From assembly GCA_028554795.2 (NCBI GenBank), contig CM068830.1, forward strand, positions 46,638,227 through 46,702,226: DNA of 64,000 nt. Direction: 5' to 3'. The position numbers and the translations under genes were made by a program. This document shows positions 48,361-59,728 of this stretch, piece after piece (the stretch's first letter is position 1; every line of letters begins with the position of its first letter). Source of the DNA: Sinohyriopsis cumingii (lineage: Eukaryota; Mollusca; Bivalvia; Unionida; Unionidae). The notes below the pieces were generated by a model that saw only the letters and a list, made by a program, of their open reading frames with translations, was not told where the DNA came from and did no database searches.

Positions 48361-50794
48361 TCAGAATATCTACAATAATTTCATTATATAGATGTCTTGG
48401 GGGCAAAATATTTCTTTACAACATTTGGAATTTTGTAAGGATATAAAGGAGACAAAAGAAAGGAAAATTTTATAAATGTGGCATTAAGTTTAAAAAGCTG
48501 AGTGGGGGAGGGGTGCATAATGAGTTGAAGAAATCCTGAACATGTTATGATTCCTTTATTAATTTTGCTCAGTAAGAATAAGAAAATGAATCTCTTTTTT
48601 TTTAAAGTTGAGCGCAGACATTTTTTTTTGGCAGTGTGTTAAATGGAATTATAATTGGGACATAAAAAGCAAGAGCTGGTAAAAAATGTTTGAACCGTCG
48701 AGATTTATGAAGCAACTTATCCTGTTTATATCCATGCATTTCTTGTTGTTTTCCATTGATGCCACGTTCTTTCCTATAATCGATTTTTAGCCTGTTCTTT
48801 GAAGAGCAATCAGTGTAAAACGGCGGCCTTACCAATTAATTACACACATTCTTTGTCGTTTGATTTTCGTGAAAACCTTGTTTTGTGTTTTCGAAAAATA
48901 GTAAGCGACATCGGGGAAGCGGAGATTAGTGCGAGGAGAGGGTGGCGGGAGTGATAACGAGGTTATCTTTGCCTAACTTGTAATCATTCACGGTGCTCAT
49001 GTGATTGTCCGAATTTTTTTATTGGTATACTACACTTTTGGGGAGGTAGATCAGTCTTTTAGTAGGGCACAAATATCCTATATGCTGAGACTTTGACATT
49101 GACAGCAAGTGCGCTCTGCACTTTGCTTTGCCGCCTCTCAAGTCAATAATGGGGGCGGCTGTGTACAACTGTATAGAACGCAATAACCTCACCACCCGTT
49201 TGATGACATCGGAATGATACAATGGAATGACGAACTATGTACAGGGAAGTATTTCCTAATGATATCTTATTTATAAGCGGAATCCTCTCCCCGACCTTTT
49301 AAGACCTCGCTGAGATTCCACATTTTTCCTTGATTCTGATGCACCTTGGTTCACTCCTATTCTACAGGCAAGCAACAGAATCCATGGACGAAATCCCCCC
49401 CCCCCGAATTTGCATGTGCTGTAAAATTGATGTAGCCTATATACGAAAATTAGTCAGCCCGTCAAGTTTTGCCCCCCCCCCATCAAGTTTTACCCCCTCC
49501 CCGAACAAAGTTGAAATGACGTCCCTGACAGAATCGTGTCTTGTCGTGATCTCCATTTTCTTCTAACTCTTGACAATATTGCGTCATTTTTGGCATCTAT
49601 ACGACGATACTTCAAGTTGATCCTGTTAGCTCCTGACAGATTATTCTAGAATCTAGCGGACATGTTTGCAGCATTACTTATCTTGGAAAGTCGTGTGATT
49701 GGCTGGACAGAAATTCAATGCCAAATATAGTAATAAAAAGCTAATGATGAAAGAAAATGCATAAGTACGATTAGGAGAGCGGCGACCATTTATTGTTCTG
49801 TACGATGGCTTTGAAATCTTATAAGAGGAATGCATGATTAAATGTGTAATGACTTTTACAATTGCAACTTTTAATTGCAATATTTTCTTTCCGACTGCAT
49901 TGTGCTGTAATGTTTCGAGGTCAAAGCTGTGTATTTTTGTGGTTTCAGACAGTAATACAAAACTGAACTGTAAAAGTTACAACTGTGTTTGAAAAGATTT
50001 ATCCTCTAGAGCTGTGTAACTTTTACTCGTGATGGAATAAGGGTATGGAACTTATTCCCATCGGATTTTGGATCATTTTTATCATATTTTATCGATACCT
50101 TCCAAACATCATTTGTCTATGCCGGATACGGAACTTCCAACAGGATAGAAGTCTTGATATGTAAGGCATACATTAACAGGTATGCTCATAGTTACCGAAA
50201 CGCATTCGTACAGCTTAAATCAAATCAAAACTTTTATTTTCATCTCTTTCTATACATGTATGTGTTTTTGTATGCGTTCTATGCTAAATCTGAATGAATA
50301 AATAAGATTTCAAAATCTACTTTCACAGAGTGAGAATTCTCTTTGTGCCGTACGATTACGGAATAGTCCTGCAAAATTCCGTAGTTACACAATGCACTAT
50401 AGCAAGTGTCTTATTTAAGTACCCACTTCTATGCATTTGGGGTACTAGTGTGCGCTTTTTAAACATGTATATCTCGCTTGTTTTGTTTTGTTTTTCGTTA
50501 TTGTGTATTTGTTCCTTCTTTTCATTTGGTTGCTCTTCATAACTTAATATGCTGCAGAACAATACAGAAAAAGTATAATTATCTGATTAAACGATTAAGA
50601 AATTATGAATTCTGTATATGACTTCTAAAACTTACATTTTATGCTTGTAACATTTTAGGGTAAACTACTTACTATAGTGCAGTAGTTTGGAGTGGTTTTA
50701 ACATTTTAGCAGTAAAGAAAACATTTTTCCTATTATCATTGCAGTTAAATAATGGAGGTTAACTATTAATCCTTGTTTAAATTTTTTTCTGATA
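48361..50794. other. No recognised gene
   Basis: Mostly AT-rich sequence with a C-rich run near 49395-49405 and 49471-49480. No motif-bearing frame, RNA gene or known repeat recognised. Confidence 0.5.
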
Positions 50795-50900
50795 TTAGAG
50801 TCATTCACGACAATTCACTACCAATCTAATTAGAGTTATTTGCGACAATTCACTAACAATCGCATTAGAGTTATTTACGCCAATTCACTAACAATCATCT
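50795..50900. repeat. 35-bp tandem repeat (3 units)
   Basis: TTAGAGTTATTTGCGACAAT recurs at 50795, 50830 and 50865, i.e. exactly 35 bp apart. Confidence 0.9.
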
Positions 50901-51535
50901 GAAATCACCAACCCGCTTTTTTATTTATAATAATAATGTATGCGTACTAAATTATAAATACAAAATGGCGTCTATATATACCATATTGAGAGAAGCGTTT
51001 ACCCCTAAGATCCTACATTCTATATACTTATGCATGATTATATGAAATACATATTTCGTATTAAATTAAATGTCCTTATGGAACAATCCATGCAAATATG
51101 AAATAATATTAATGTAGCATAAGACCTGTTTCTGGCCTCACGTTGTTTATTTTAGTTTCAAATACAATGCGTTTAGACCAATATAGATCTATGCGGTCCC
51201 TTAACATTAGAAGGATATCGTTTATGCATGTATGTGTTATCAAGCTTGGAAGCACATTAATAGAGTATATACGAGGAGAATTTAATAATTTTCATTGAAT
51301 TAATTCTGGGTTCTAATTTATGCAAAGTATGGAACGATGTGCAAATTATGCAGGAGTTATTCTATGCCATCACGCGTGTTTTAGAAACATAAAAAAGTAA
51401 TAAAATGAATAACCGTTTCTTAACGATTGCAGAACTAATATACAATAGTTGTAATTGTTTTCATCTGTGAATTTCCCTGTCATGTCCATTAGATAGATAT
51501 GTGTGTATGTGAATGTGTGTAGTCAATTTATGAAA
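50901..51535. other. No recognised gene
   Basis: AT-rich sequence. Confidence 0.5.
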
Positions 51536-51800
51536 TTGCCAGCTTCTGAAAGTGCAGTGAATGAATTACAAAATATATAAAAAGTAAAAACTTTATTGGT
51601 TCTCTTTTTACAATTTACCGCTGATGTCCGAGAAGTGAAAATGACCAAGCGGGAGCTAGCCGTTTTTTTTATAGGTGCACATCTCAAACAAGGTCAAGCT
51701 GTATACTCTATAACTCAAATTACATTCATCAGTCACAAAAGCATACAGGAAATTAAATGTTTTTAACAATACGTAAGAGATACAAATAGCCTCTAAGGTT
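51536..51800 (+). repeat. Partial copy of the 58169-58787 TIR element
   Basis: Aligns with 58437-58700: GAAAGTGCA.TGAATGAATTAC, GAAAATGAC.AAG, AGGTGCACATCT and CAAGCTGTATACTCTATAAC all appear in the same order. No TIRs or target duplication seen, so it is truncated or decayed at both ends. Confidence 0.75.
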
Positions 51801-53951
51801 TTTTCTCGACCTACAGAATAGAACAAGGATGTTCCGATTTGTATAATTTGTTCACGAAAGACTCTAATATGCAGTTACATGTAATTTCCCAACCCGAAGT
51901 CGCAACAAGGCAATGAATATACGTTAGATATTGCATATTGAAACAACAATCAGGAGCGGATCGGGCCATCCCTCTTCACCCAATCCCGTACATACCCCGT
52001 CAACTAGAAATATGCGTGAAAGAAAAAGAACTTTCCTACAGTAAGTTTTCTTTATAATTTGATGTTAAAATTTATGCTCTGAAAACGCTTAAAATGCAGT
52101 TGCTTCCCGAGGGTGGGGAGCTTGATCCCCTTGGGCCCAAGGTCGGAGTTCCGTCTATCAAAAGGCCCGTAGCCTGCTTTTTTTTACGCCACACTTGCCC
52201 CAAACGATACTAAACTATATTTCTGGATCTGCCGCTGACAACAAAACTAACAACAGCAGCAATAATAATAATAATAATCTGGGACAAGCCAATCCACACA
52301 GACCGCGAAAACAAAGCAAACAACACTGACGAGAAAGAAAAGAGAAAACTGAAAGAAATTGCTGAATCATTGGCATACCTGCAAACATGAAAACTTACCC
52401 AGTATAGTCGTTTATGTATTTGGCTTTTTATATCCTTATCCTATTTTCCCATGTCTTCCCTTGATCTTTTGGATTGTATGTTTCTGAGACACTCTATTTT
52501 AAGTTCGTACAGGGTGATTTATACGATTTTACAAAGCACAATTTAATACATGCATTGCCAAATTATTCTTTCAATTACCTGATTTGTAATTTTGAGTAAG
52601 AAAGTATAATTTTGAAATAAACAGAAAGATATTTTACCATTACAAATTTGGGTTGGAAAATGGAGACTTTCAGAGAATATCATTATTGTTAAATTCCTTG
52701 CACTTGTACCCTATTTTAAAAGTTTACTTCAAATCTGTAGGATCATATTCTCAGACATATTTAAGCTGCTTTTTAGTCTACAATATAAGACGCAAGTTAA
52801 ACGGTGTTATTCGTTCTTTAAAGGATCTCATTTTTATAGCTTAAGTGAAAACTTTTTAACTAAAATTTAAATAGTTCTTAACAGTACAAGAAAGAACTGG
52901 CTTCTGTTTACAATGAGAAGCATAACTTCGTTTATGGTCGTTACTTCCTAAGTTTTAGTGGATTTTAATATCGTATATTTTGACGCTAAACCAATTCCAC
53001 AGTGTATACCTATAGTTGTTGTTAGTTTGCCTATTTGAACCAGTTATCCGATTGCTTTTTCTACCCCAAATGTTATGTTTGTTCCGATCGAATGACGTTT
53101 TTATTGATATTTTATATTAAGTTTTGTAAATGGCGGACTGAACTTGGAGGTTTAATTTTTATTTCATGATTTTAAAATAGCGTTTGCTCAGACTACTGTA
53201 CCAGATGTTAAAATCTTATGAAGAATGCGTTAGTTCAACAAGGTGTCATAGATCTACAAGTACTATTACATGCTTTACTTGAATACCAATATTATGATCG
53301 AGCAATCTAATACATGTAGATTGACCGTGACTGTGATCAAACCAAGTTGTCACACCTTAGCAGATTAGGTGACTTATGACTGATGTGTATATCAATTTCC
53401 TGTTTGGGCTTCTTAGCAACACGTTTTTGTCCGTAAAGAGATAGTTAGTCCGAAGGATATCTATTTTTTTTTATTAAAGGACGAAAAAAAAAATGGTACT
53501 AATATTTAATAAGGATGAGAAAGCAGAGACATATGGAAATGAATAGTATCAATCTTAGTCACATGAAAATAATAAGTTACTGAGAGTAACACAGACTGCT
53601 TTTAGTTACTAGTTACTTGATCTGGTCCTGGATGTGTCTTCATGTTCGTGGGGAGAAGTCATAAATTATACAGTTTAATTATATTTAGTCTATACGTGAT
53701 ACATACGCCTTTGGTCAAGTTTCTTCAGTTTCATAGAGAAACTTTATTAAAAAGATTCAATAAGTTTGTAAACTTTATGAATCTATTTATTTCATTACTC
53801 CTGAACGAATGTAAAGTTCTACTGTTTGATTTTGTCACATCAATGTCACTGATCATGTGTGTGTGTGTTTTTTATTGTCTAGCTATGCATCCTTCAGGAA
53901 TCAGATATGTAGTAAAAGGATCAATATATATTAGCATGCATTAATTACTTA
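51801..53951. other. No recognised gene (probable intron or upstream region of the GPCR gene)
   Basis: AT-rich, with an (AAT)n run near 52259-52278. Since an acceptor site precedes the GPCR exon, some of this is likely intron. Confidence 0.45.
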
Positions 53952-53966
53952 TATATTTCTTTACAG
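53952..53966 (+). promoter_or_regulatory. Splice acceptor before the GPCR coding exon
   Basis: Pyrimidine-rich TATATTTCTTTACAG with AG at 53965-53966. The next ATG in frame, 54027, has a good start context (ACCAGGATGG). This implies at least one upstream non-coding exon. Confidence 0.6.
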
Positions 53967-54026
53967 ATTTAAAAGTTCACATTGTTGAAGAGAAATAAAG
54001 TCCAAAGTTGTAGATTTACAACCAGG

Positions 54027-55244
54027 ATGGACGAGATCACGACGAACAATTCAGTAACCTATGCTACAACACAATATCCGGTCACGGCCATGGAGATCAA
54101 ATTCCAGTATATCCTGACCATACTGGCAATGTGTATTCTGATACTTCTCACGATCCTGGGAAACGCTTTTGTAATTGCTTCTGTGTTTAATTACAAATCA
54201 CTGAGAATAGTGCAGAACTTCTTTATAATCTCACTCTCAATTGCGAACCTAGCTGTTGAGATTTTTGTCATGCCTTTTCACGTTGCAAATGCGATTCTTC
54301 AAGGGCGATGGATTTTTGGAAATGTCTTATGTGATCTGTGGCTGACTTCTGGTGTTTTATTGTGTACAGAGTCCATTCTGAGCATCTGTGCTATTGCCAT
54401 TGATCGATACTGGGCTATTCATGACCCAATAAATTATGCGCAAAAATATGTCAAACGCGTGCTGGTGATAATTTTTTTAGCATGGACACTGAGTGCGATA
54501 ATATCAGTCCCACCTCTTTTTGGATGGAATGATATGTCCGACTCCTGCACTGGACGATGCGCATTGACTGGTGAGAAGGGTTACGTAGCATATTCAGCAC
54601 TTGATTCTTTTTATATTCCTTGTCTCATAATGTCTTTTGTGTATTTGAAACTATACCTCGCAGCAAAGAGGCGTCTTCGAGAGCGTGTCCAGGATGCAAA
54701 GGTAAAGTTAGCTATAGTGAAGAACACATCTTACGCAAGTGTCGCTACGGCACCTAACTGCAGTGAAGAAGGTGAAACTGGTGAGCACAGTCCCATGGTA
54801 AATGACCATGGCACTTTATCATCTCCAAGATCACCCATCTTTCTTTACCATGACCAACTCAAATTAGGGTATAATAACAGCGAAACTTTGAAGCAAATGC
54901 AACATTTTTTCGAAGCAAAACAAAGACCTTCTCTCTCCAAAGAACGAAAGGTAACACGAACATTGGCTCTCACAATGGTTGCGTTTGTATTGTGTTGGCT
55001 CCCTTTCTTCCTTCTCTATGTTATCTTACCATTTTCTGATATATGTATGCATCCTGGACCAGAAACAGAAATGCTGTTTGTTTGGCTGGGGTATACCAAT
55101 TCAAGCTTAAATCCTATTGTATATACCATATTCAACATAGAATTCCGTAAAGCATTTAACGATATGATTCATGGAAGGTGCTTATGTTGGATCTCTAGTC
55201 AGTCAATGATGATAGCACTGGATTGTAATATTAACCATCATTAA
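54027..55244 (+). CDS. Octopamine/tyramine-receptor-like class A GPCR lacking Asp3.32 and Asp2.50
   Basis: A 405-residue intact protein in one exon, seven membrane spans (about 28-52, 63-89, 99-129, 143-165, 186-211, 310-337, 348-370) with a ~95-residue third loop. DRYWAIHDPINYAQ (R127 = 3.50), W153 (4.50), P198 (5.50), CWLPFF (W324, P326) and NPIVY (N362-Y366) are in place. The DPINYAQK and VPPLFGWND phrases resemble octopamine/tyramine receptors (family knowledge). Differences: position 3.32 is Gly (G109, codon GGT at 54351) and 2.50 is Asn (N74, AAC at 54246). S5.42 and S5.46 are kept (S190, S194) and 5.45 is Asp (D193). The amine salt bridge and sodium pocket are thus altered. It may bind something else or be orphan. 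I chose ATG 54027; the upstream in-frame TTG is not used. Confidence 0.85.
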   Translation: MDEITTNNSVTYATTQYPVTAMEIKFQYILTILAMCILILLTILGNAFVIASVFNYKSLRIVQNFFIISLSIANLAVEIFVMPFHVANAILQGRWIFGNVLCDLWLTSGVLLCTESILSICAIAIDRYWAIHDPINYAQKYVKRVLVIIFLAWTLSAIISVPPLFGWNDMSDSCTGRCALTGEKGYVAYSALDSFYIPCLIMSFVYLKLYLAAKRRLRERVQDAKVKLAIVKNTSYASVATAPNCSEEGETGEHSPMVNDHGTLSSPRSPIFLYHDQLKLGYNNSETLKQMQHFFEAKQRPSLSKERKVTRTLALTMVAFVLCWLPFFLLYVILPFSDICMHPGPETEMLFVWLGYTNSSLNPIVYTIFNIEFRKAFNDMIHGRCLCWISSQSMMIALDCNINHH

Positions 55245-56344
55245 GGAAATACGAATGTTCCTGTATTTGGTGTATGTCTTACAAGGATATTATTATTACT
55301 ATTATTATTATTATTACTACTATTATTATTATTATTATTAAGAAAATTATAGATATTAAATGACATTGTGGAGTTCTGTCATCGTAGTGACTATTTTGAT
55401 GAATGGACCAACCTTGACAAATTGCAAATCCAGATCGTAGTCTCTAGCATATTTTGTGCGTGATTCAATAATTTTGTACTATTTATAAGAATATAAACAA
55501 AGAAACAATATATGCTGCAAGTGTGTCCACCTAACCGAACGCTTTCTTCCAAAATCGATAAATATCATTGTTAATAATGAAGCTTATTTTTTGCCGTTCA
55601 GCTATTTAACTTTAACTACCTATTTTCCCCCCTACAAATCAGTTGAAATAAGTGCTTTATATTGCCTACCTAAAGGAGACCCTATCTTGTCTCTATACCT
55701 GCTTAAAGCAGACCATATCTTGTCTCCTCGCCTGCCAAAAGCAGTTCACATTCTTCAGGCCTCACGAAGTTCCTATCTTGTCTCCCAGCCTACCTAAATA
55801 AGTTCCTATCCTGTCTCCTAACCTTATCGTAAATAATATTTGACACAATTTCGGATGTTAAGCAAAAGTTGTTTAGGATTTATGTGGCAATGCAGTGTAA
55901 ATTATGAATCAAAGACATAAGATTCAACGACTTATTGTTATTGATCGAACACCATTATTAATTTTTCTGCTAATTAATCTAGATCTGGCGAGGATTTCAG
56001 ATGCCACTTTTATGGCAGAAAAATATAACTTATCTTTTATAGATTTTTAAGATAAAAACAAACTTCTAAAATGCAAAAATAATGCTATATAACGTGTAAA
56101 AATTTCTAAAGTGTACATGTTTTCTTTTCTCAAATTTTGACAAAACATACACATTTAAATGAACACCATACCATTGAAAATTAGCGCTGAAAGAATCAGT
56201 ATATCAAACATTAGCATCTTAAACATCCATTTTCTTGTTTACAGAATGCCACCATAGAACCTCGAGTGTTGTTTTAACGCGCTTTTTCAGCATATTTGTT
56301 CCCTGAACACTTTGAAAAAGTCACATTCAAAACAACGGCTGAAT
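55245..56344. other. GPCR 3' region with (ATT)n microsatellite
   Basis: (ATT)n at 55289-55340 follows the stop; ATTAAA near 55357 could be a polyadenylation variant. At 55672-55805 the phrase TATCTTGTCTC recurs four times in a degenerate 40-60-bp repeat. No other gene seen. Confidence 0.5.
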
Positions 56345-57090
56345 GATCATATTTATAATAATAATAATAATAATGAGGACTTTGTATAGCGCCTAATCTT
56401 TAGAATCTCTAAGCGCTTACAACATTAGACAACACCTATAAGATAAAAAATATATAATGATATGATTACAGAAACAAACACCATGAAATCAGAAAACATT
56501 AAAAAAACATGCTGAGAATATTTAAGGTAGGAAACATTATTAGGTCTTTAAGTTTGTTCTTGCAGTCGAAATAAGTGAGTTTTGAGAGCATTCTTGAATG
56601 TGATCACTGTGTCTTTGTGTCTAAGTTCAGTGGGCAATTCATCCACGTTACTGGGCCCTGGTATGCAAAAGAACGCTGTCCATATGATTTTGTTTTCATA
56701 CTTGGAATAATGAGTATACGATTGTCAGAAGAGGAGCGTAAGTATCTTGATGGTGTGTACACATGGGTGAGGTCGGATAGGTATGTTGGACTAGAGTCCG
56801 ACTGTGAAACGAAGCACAGAGAACAAATTTTGTGTTTGATTCTGGATCGAATGGATAGCCAGTGTTGGGTACAGAGCAGCGGGGAGGTGTGCTGTGATCG
56901 TGGTGCTCTAAGTATGATCTGAGCAGCTGTGTTTTGAACTTTTTGAAGTTTCTGGAGCAGATATTGAGATGAACCAGACAAAATTGAGTTACAATAGTCC
57001 AGTCTTGAAAGTACTAATTAACACACAAGTGTTTTAGTGGCATCAGCTGAAAGATATTTGCGAATTGAGCTGATGCGTCTCAGCTCAACA
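56345..57090 (-). mobile_element. CR1-like LINE, 5'-truncated 3' fragment
   Basis: Starts at an (AAT)n tail (56352-56374) with GACTTTGTATAGCGCCTAATCT next to it, matching the 3' end of 59729-62620 in reverse complement. It continues to GAGCTGATGCGTCTCAGCTCA near 57085. Frame 56981-56604 reads MSGSSQYLLQKLQKVQNTA, the C-terminal end of the RT protein. Normal 5' truncation with an intact 3' end. Confidence 0.88.
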
Positions 57091-57796
57091 TATTATCTTT
57101 TATTATTTATATCATGTTTAAATGATTATCAGCCGTATTCATGTGGATATCATTGGATAGAACTTTCTTTCAAGGGAAGTTGTTGCTTACGGGTAAACAG
57201 CTTTGATTCTTGACTAGAATTTCTTGAAGACTCGTGTAAATGCAATTGGTTTATCAAGTTCAAAACTGTTGCTGTAGACGTAAAATATTACATACATAAT
57301 AATAGATGCGTTCTCAAAAGCTAGAACTTCTTCCTTTAGCTTTCTAAAAGCGTAAGGATTATCATCAATATAACAATACAAGTTATTCCACAGCCATTAA
57401 ATGTGATATTTTCAATAATAATTCTCATCTGACTGTTGCGTCTTTGTCCATGAATAGCGAACGATCCCAACACTATTGATACAACAGTGACAAAAATAAT
57501 ATGTTGCCCCACTCGACTGCTCAATATATTTCATCGTTATTTTGTACTAAAAGTTTCTTTGAAACATACTATAGACACAATTTTGTTTTACCCAGTGCAA
57601 AATATATCCCTAGGCATAAAAGAAATAATCATCACCTCAAACAACACTCATCCTCAGAAAGTACAAACAGCCAACATAAGTCCATCCATCGTACATGATG
57701 ACTGGCTTTAACATCTTAAACAGTAGACAATTACACAGCGAAACAAAATCAGCTTAGAGGACCCGTAAGTACAGAAAATACAAGTATGAGCTATAA
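57091..57796. other. No recognised gene
   Basis: AT-rich. The 62-codon frame 57524-57336 has one hydrophobic stretch but no recognisable family. Confidence 0.5.
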
Positions 57797-57846
57797 ATGA
57801 ATGAATGAATAAATGAATGAATGAATGAATGAATGAATGAATGAAT
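57797..57846. repeat. (GAAT)n microsatellite
   Basis: About twelve GAAT units with one AAAT variant. Confidence 0.95.
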
Positions 57847-57994
57847 TAAATCAAATTAAGTATGAGTGCGAGTATACAGCGATGTCATGAATGTGTAAGC
57901 GAATGAATGAGTAAGGAAGAAGGAATGAGAAAATGTGAATGGATGAGAAATGCAGAAGATGAAAAATGAATGTGTATGCGTGTTTGTGTGGTTT

Positions 57995-58918
57995 ATATTT
58001 TTAACGTAGCTTTAAAAAAAATTCAGTTATATCGCTACGATGTCTGCAGTGTGACAGTTTATAGTGATGTCTAGCACTGGGGCATCATGCCGCAGACATG
58101 TAGCATGATGCCCCACCCAGTCACATTATCCTGACACCAGGCCGACCAGTCCTAACACTAACCTCTTAGGGGGCGCTCACCAGTTAATATGTACTTTTGA
58201 GAGAGTGACGTATGCAAGGTGAAGTAGTTCGCATTTAAAACATGTACAATGGAGAGAATGTTGGCATACCTCTATGCTACATTAGTGTAATGTGGATGAT
58301 ATTTCTTTGGATATTGTACTTTTGGAAATTTTACATGATTTAAGCACACTGCAAAGTAAAATGACTGCTCCCTTGAGTTAAAAAATCAGTCTGAATTAGT
58401 CTAAAGTACGCTATACATGGCAGCTATTAAAACAGGGAAAATGAAAGTGCAATGAATGAATTACCAAATATATAACATGTAAAAAAAGTTATCGGCTCTT
58501 TTTTATACAATTTAGCTCTGAAGTTCAGGAATTGAAAATGACTAAGTAGAGCTAGCACTTTTTTGAAAGGTGCACATCTGAAGTAAGGCCAAGCTGTATA
58601 CTCTATAACCCATAGTACACCCATCAATCATACACCAAAATAAAGGGAATTAAAGGTTCTTTGAATTATACCTAAGATATACAAGGTATTTTTAAATAGC
58701 CAGTATAACCAGTGAGGAAAGCCGGGGAAATTCTTTATCTTTAAAATCCTAACCCTTATGCAAAATACAAAACTGTAGAGCGCCACCTTAATGCTGAGCG
58801 CCAAGCGAGGCAGCTGTTAGTACCATTTTTGTAAGTCTTTGGTATGACTCGGCCGGGGGTCGAACCCACGACCTCCCGCGGCCGAGGCGGACGCTCTAAC
58901 TACTAGGCCACCGGAGAA
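57995..58918 (-). repeat. tRNA-derived SINE, family S1, copy 3 (interrupted by a TIR element)
   Basis: Minus strand: head (GCTCCGGTGGCCTAGTAGTT, 58917-58898) and box B (GTGGGTTCGACCCCC, near 58869-58855) at the right, body to 58788. The body then resumes at 58168 (TAAGAGGTTAGTGTTAGGAC) and continues to about 57995 through GTGCTAGACATCACTATAAA. The 619-bp element at 58169-58787 splits it within the AAGAGGTTAG phrase, giving an exact record of the pre-insertion site. Confidence 0.9.
58169..58787. mobile_element. Non-autonomous TIR element (MITE), PIF/Harbinger-like by target site
   Basis: Exactly 619 bp inserted in a SINE. Ends are GGGGGCGCTCAC at the left and the reverse complement of GGTGGCGCTCTA at the right (9 of the first 10 bases agree). 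TTA is repeated at 58166-58168 and 58788-58790, a 3-bp target duplication, and the two SINE halves join cleanly once it is removed. A 3-bp TWA duplication suggests PIF/Harbinger (established for that family), but no transposase is present. A partial relative is at 51536-51800. Confidence 0.75.
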
Positions 58919-58934
58919 AAATGAATGAATGAGA

Positions 58935-58936
<2 letters not shown>

Positions 58937-59018
<82 letters not shown>
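58937..59018. repeat. (TA)n microsatellite
   Basis: TA run next to long repeat L, copy 2. Confidence 0.95.
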
Positions 59019-59019
<1 letters not shown>

Positions 59020-59728
59020 TACAGTATGGGAACGATATAGCGACAATGGGAAAATGCATTACAGACCCGCTTGGGACGATATAGCGACAAGACGTTTCAG
59101 ATCACCCTGGGACGATATAGCGACATGGGGAATTGAACATGGGGAATATTGGAACTGTATAACGACATGGGAAAGTGGGGTTGTTGTATAGGGATAATAG
59201 GATGAAAATATGAGGTGACGTCACGGTACTGAACATTGGTAACAATGTAGCATAAGGCTGCCCTCGATTGACATATATAACACATACAAAACATCGACAT
59301 AGATTGATACCGTAGGGAAAATGAGAATATATGAGGGGAAAAACCTAGGAACATATAGGGACAATGGAAAATTAATATAGGGAAATTTAACATGGGTGTG
59401 ACTCTAGCGAGACAAGGAAAAGTTCAACATAGGTTGTAACTATCTAGGGACAATGGAGAAATTGTATAGTGCCTGTCTACGGACAAGAATAGTTGAGGGT
59501 CAAACACAACAGAGACAGACATATACTAATACAAGCCCGAGATTTATATATATATAAAGCATTACCTCGACCTGAAATTATGTTAGCAGTGTTCATAGCT
59601 TTAATTAATTGTAATGATGTTATAAATAGCCATAATCAAGGCAAAGACCAACACCAAAATAGATATGACTGAAAGTAACGCTAAATTGACGAAATAGTCC
59701 CAGAATTTATAGCAGACTAACCATATCC
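59019..59728 (+). repeat. Long interspersed repeat L, copy 2, left part
   Basis: Homologous to 15886-16560 (landmarks given there). It begins with three to four ~40-bp units containing GGGACGATATAGCGACA (about 59030, 59073, 59108; degenerate near 59150). The matching part of copy 1 has a diverged set. Confidence 0.82.

Noticed and set aside
53982-54026. Upstream in-frame TTG as start of the GPCR
   Set aside because: Animals use ATG here. ATG 54027 has a good context and gives a normal N-terminus with an N-glycosylation site.
57336-57524. Second GPCR-like or membrane gene near the receptor
   Set aside because: Only one hydrophobic stretch, no family motif, no exon signals.
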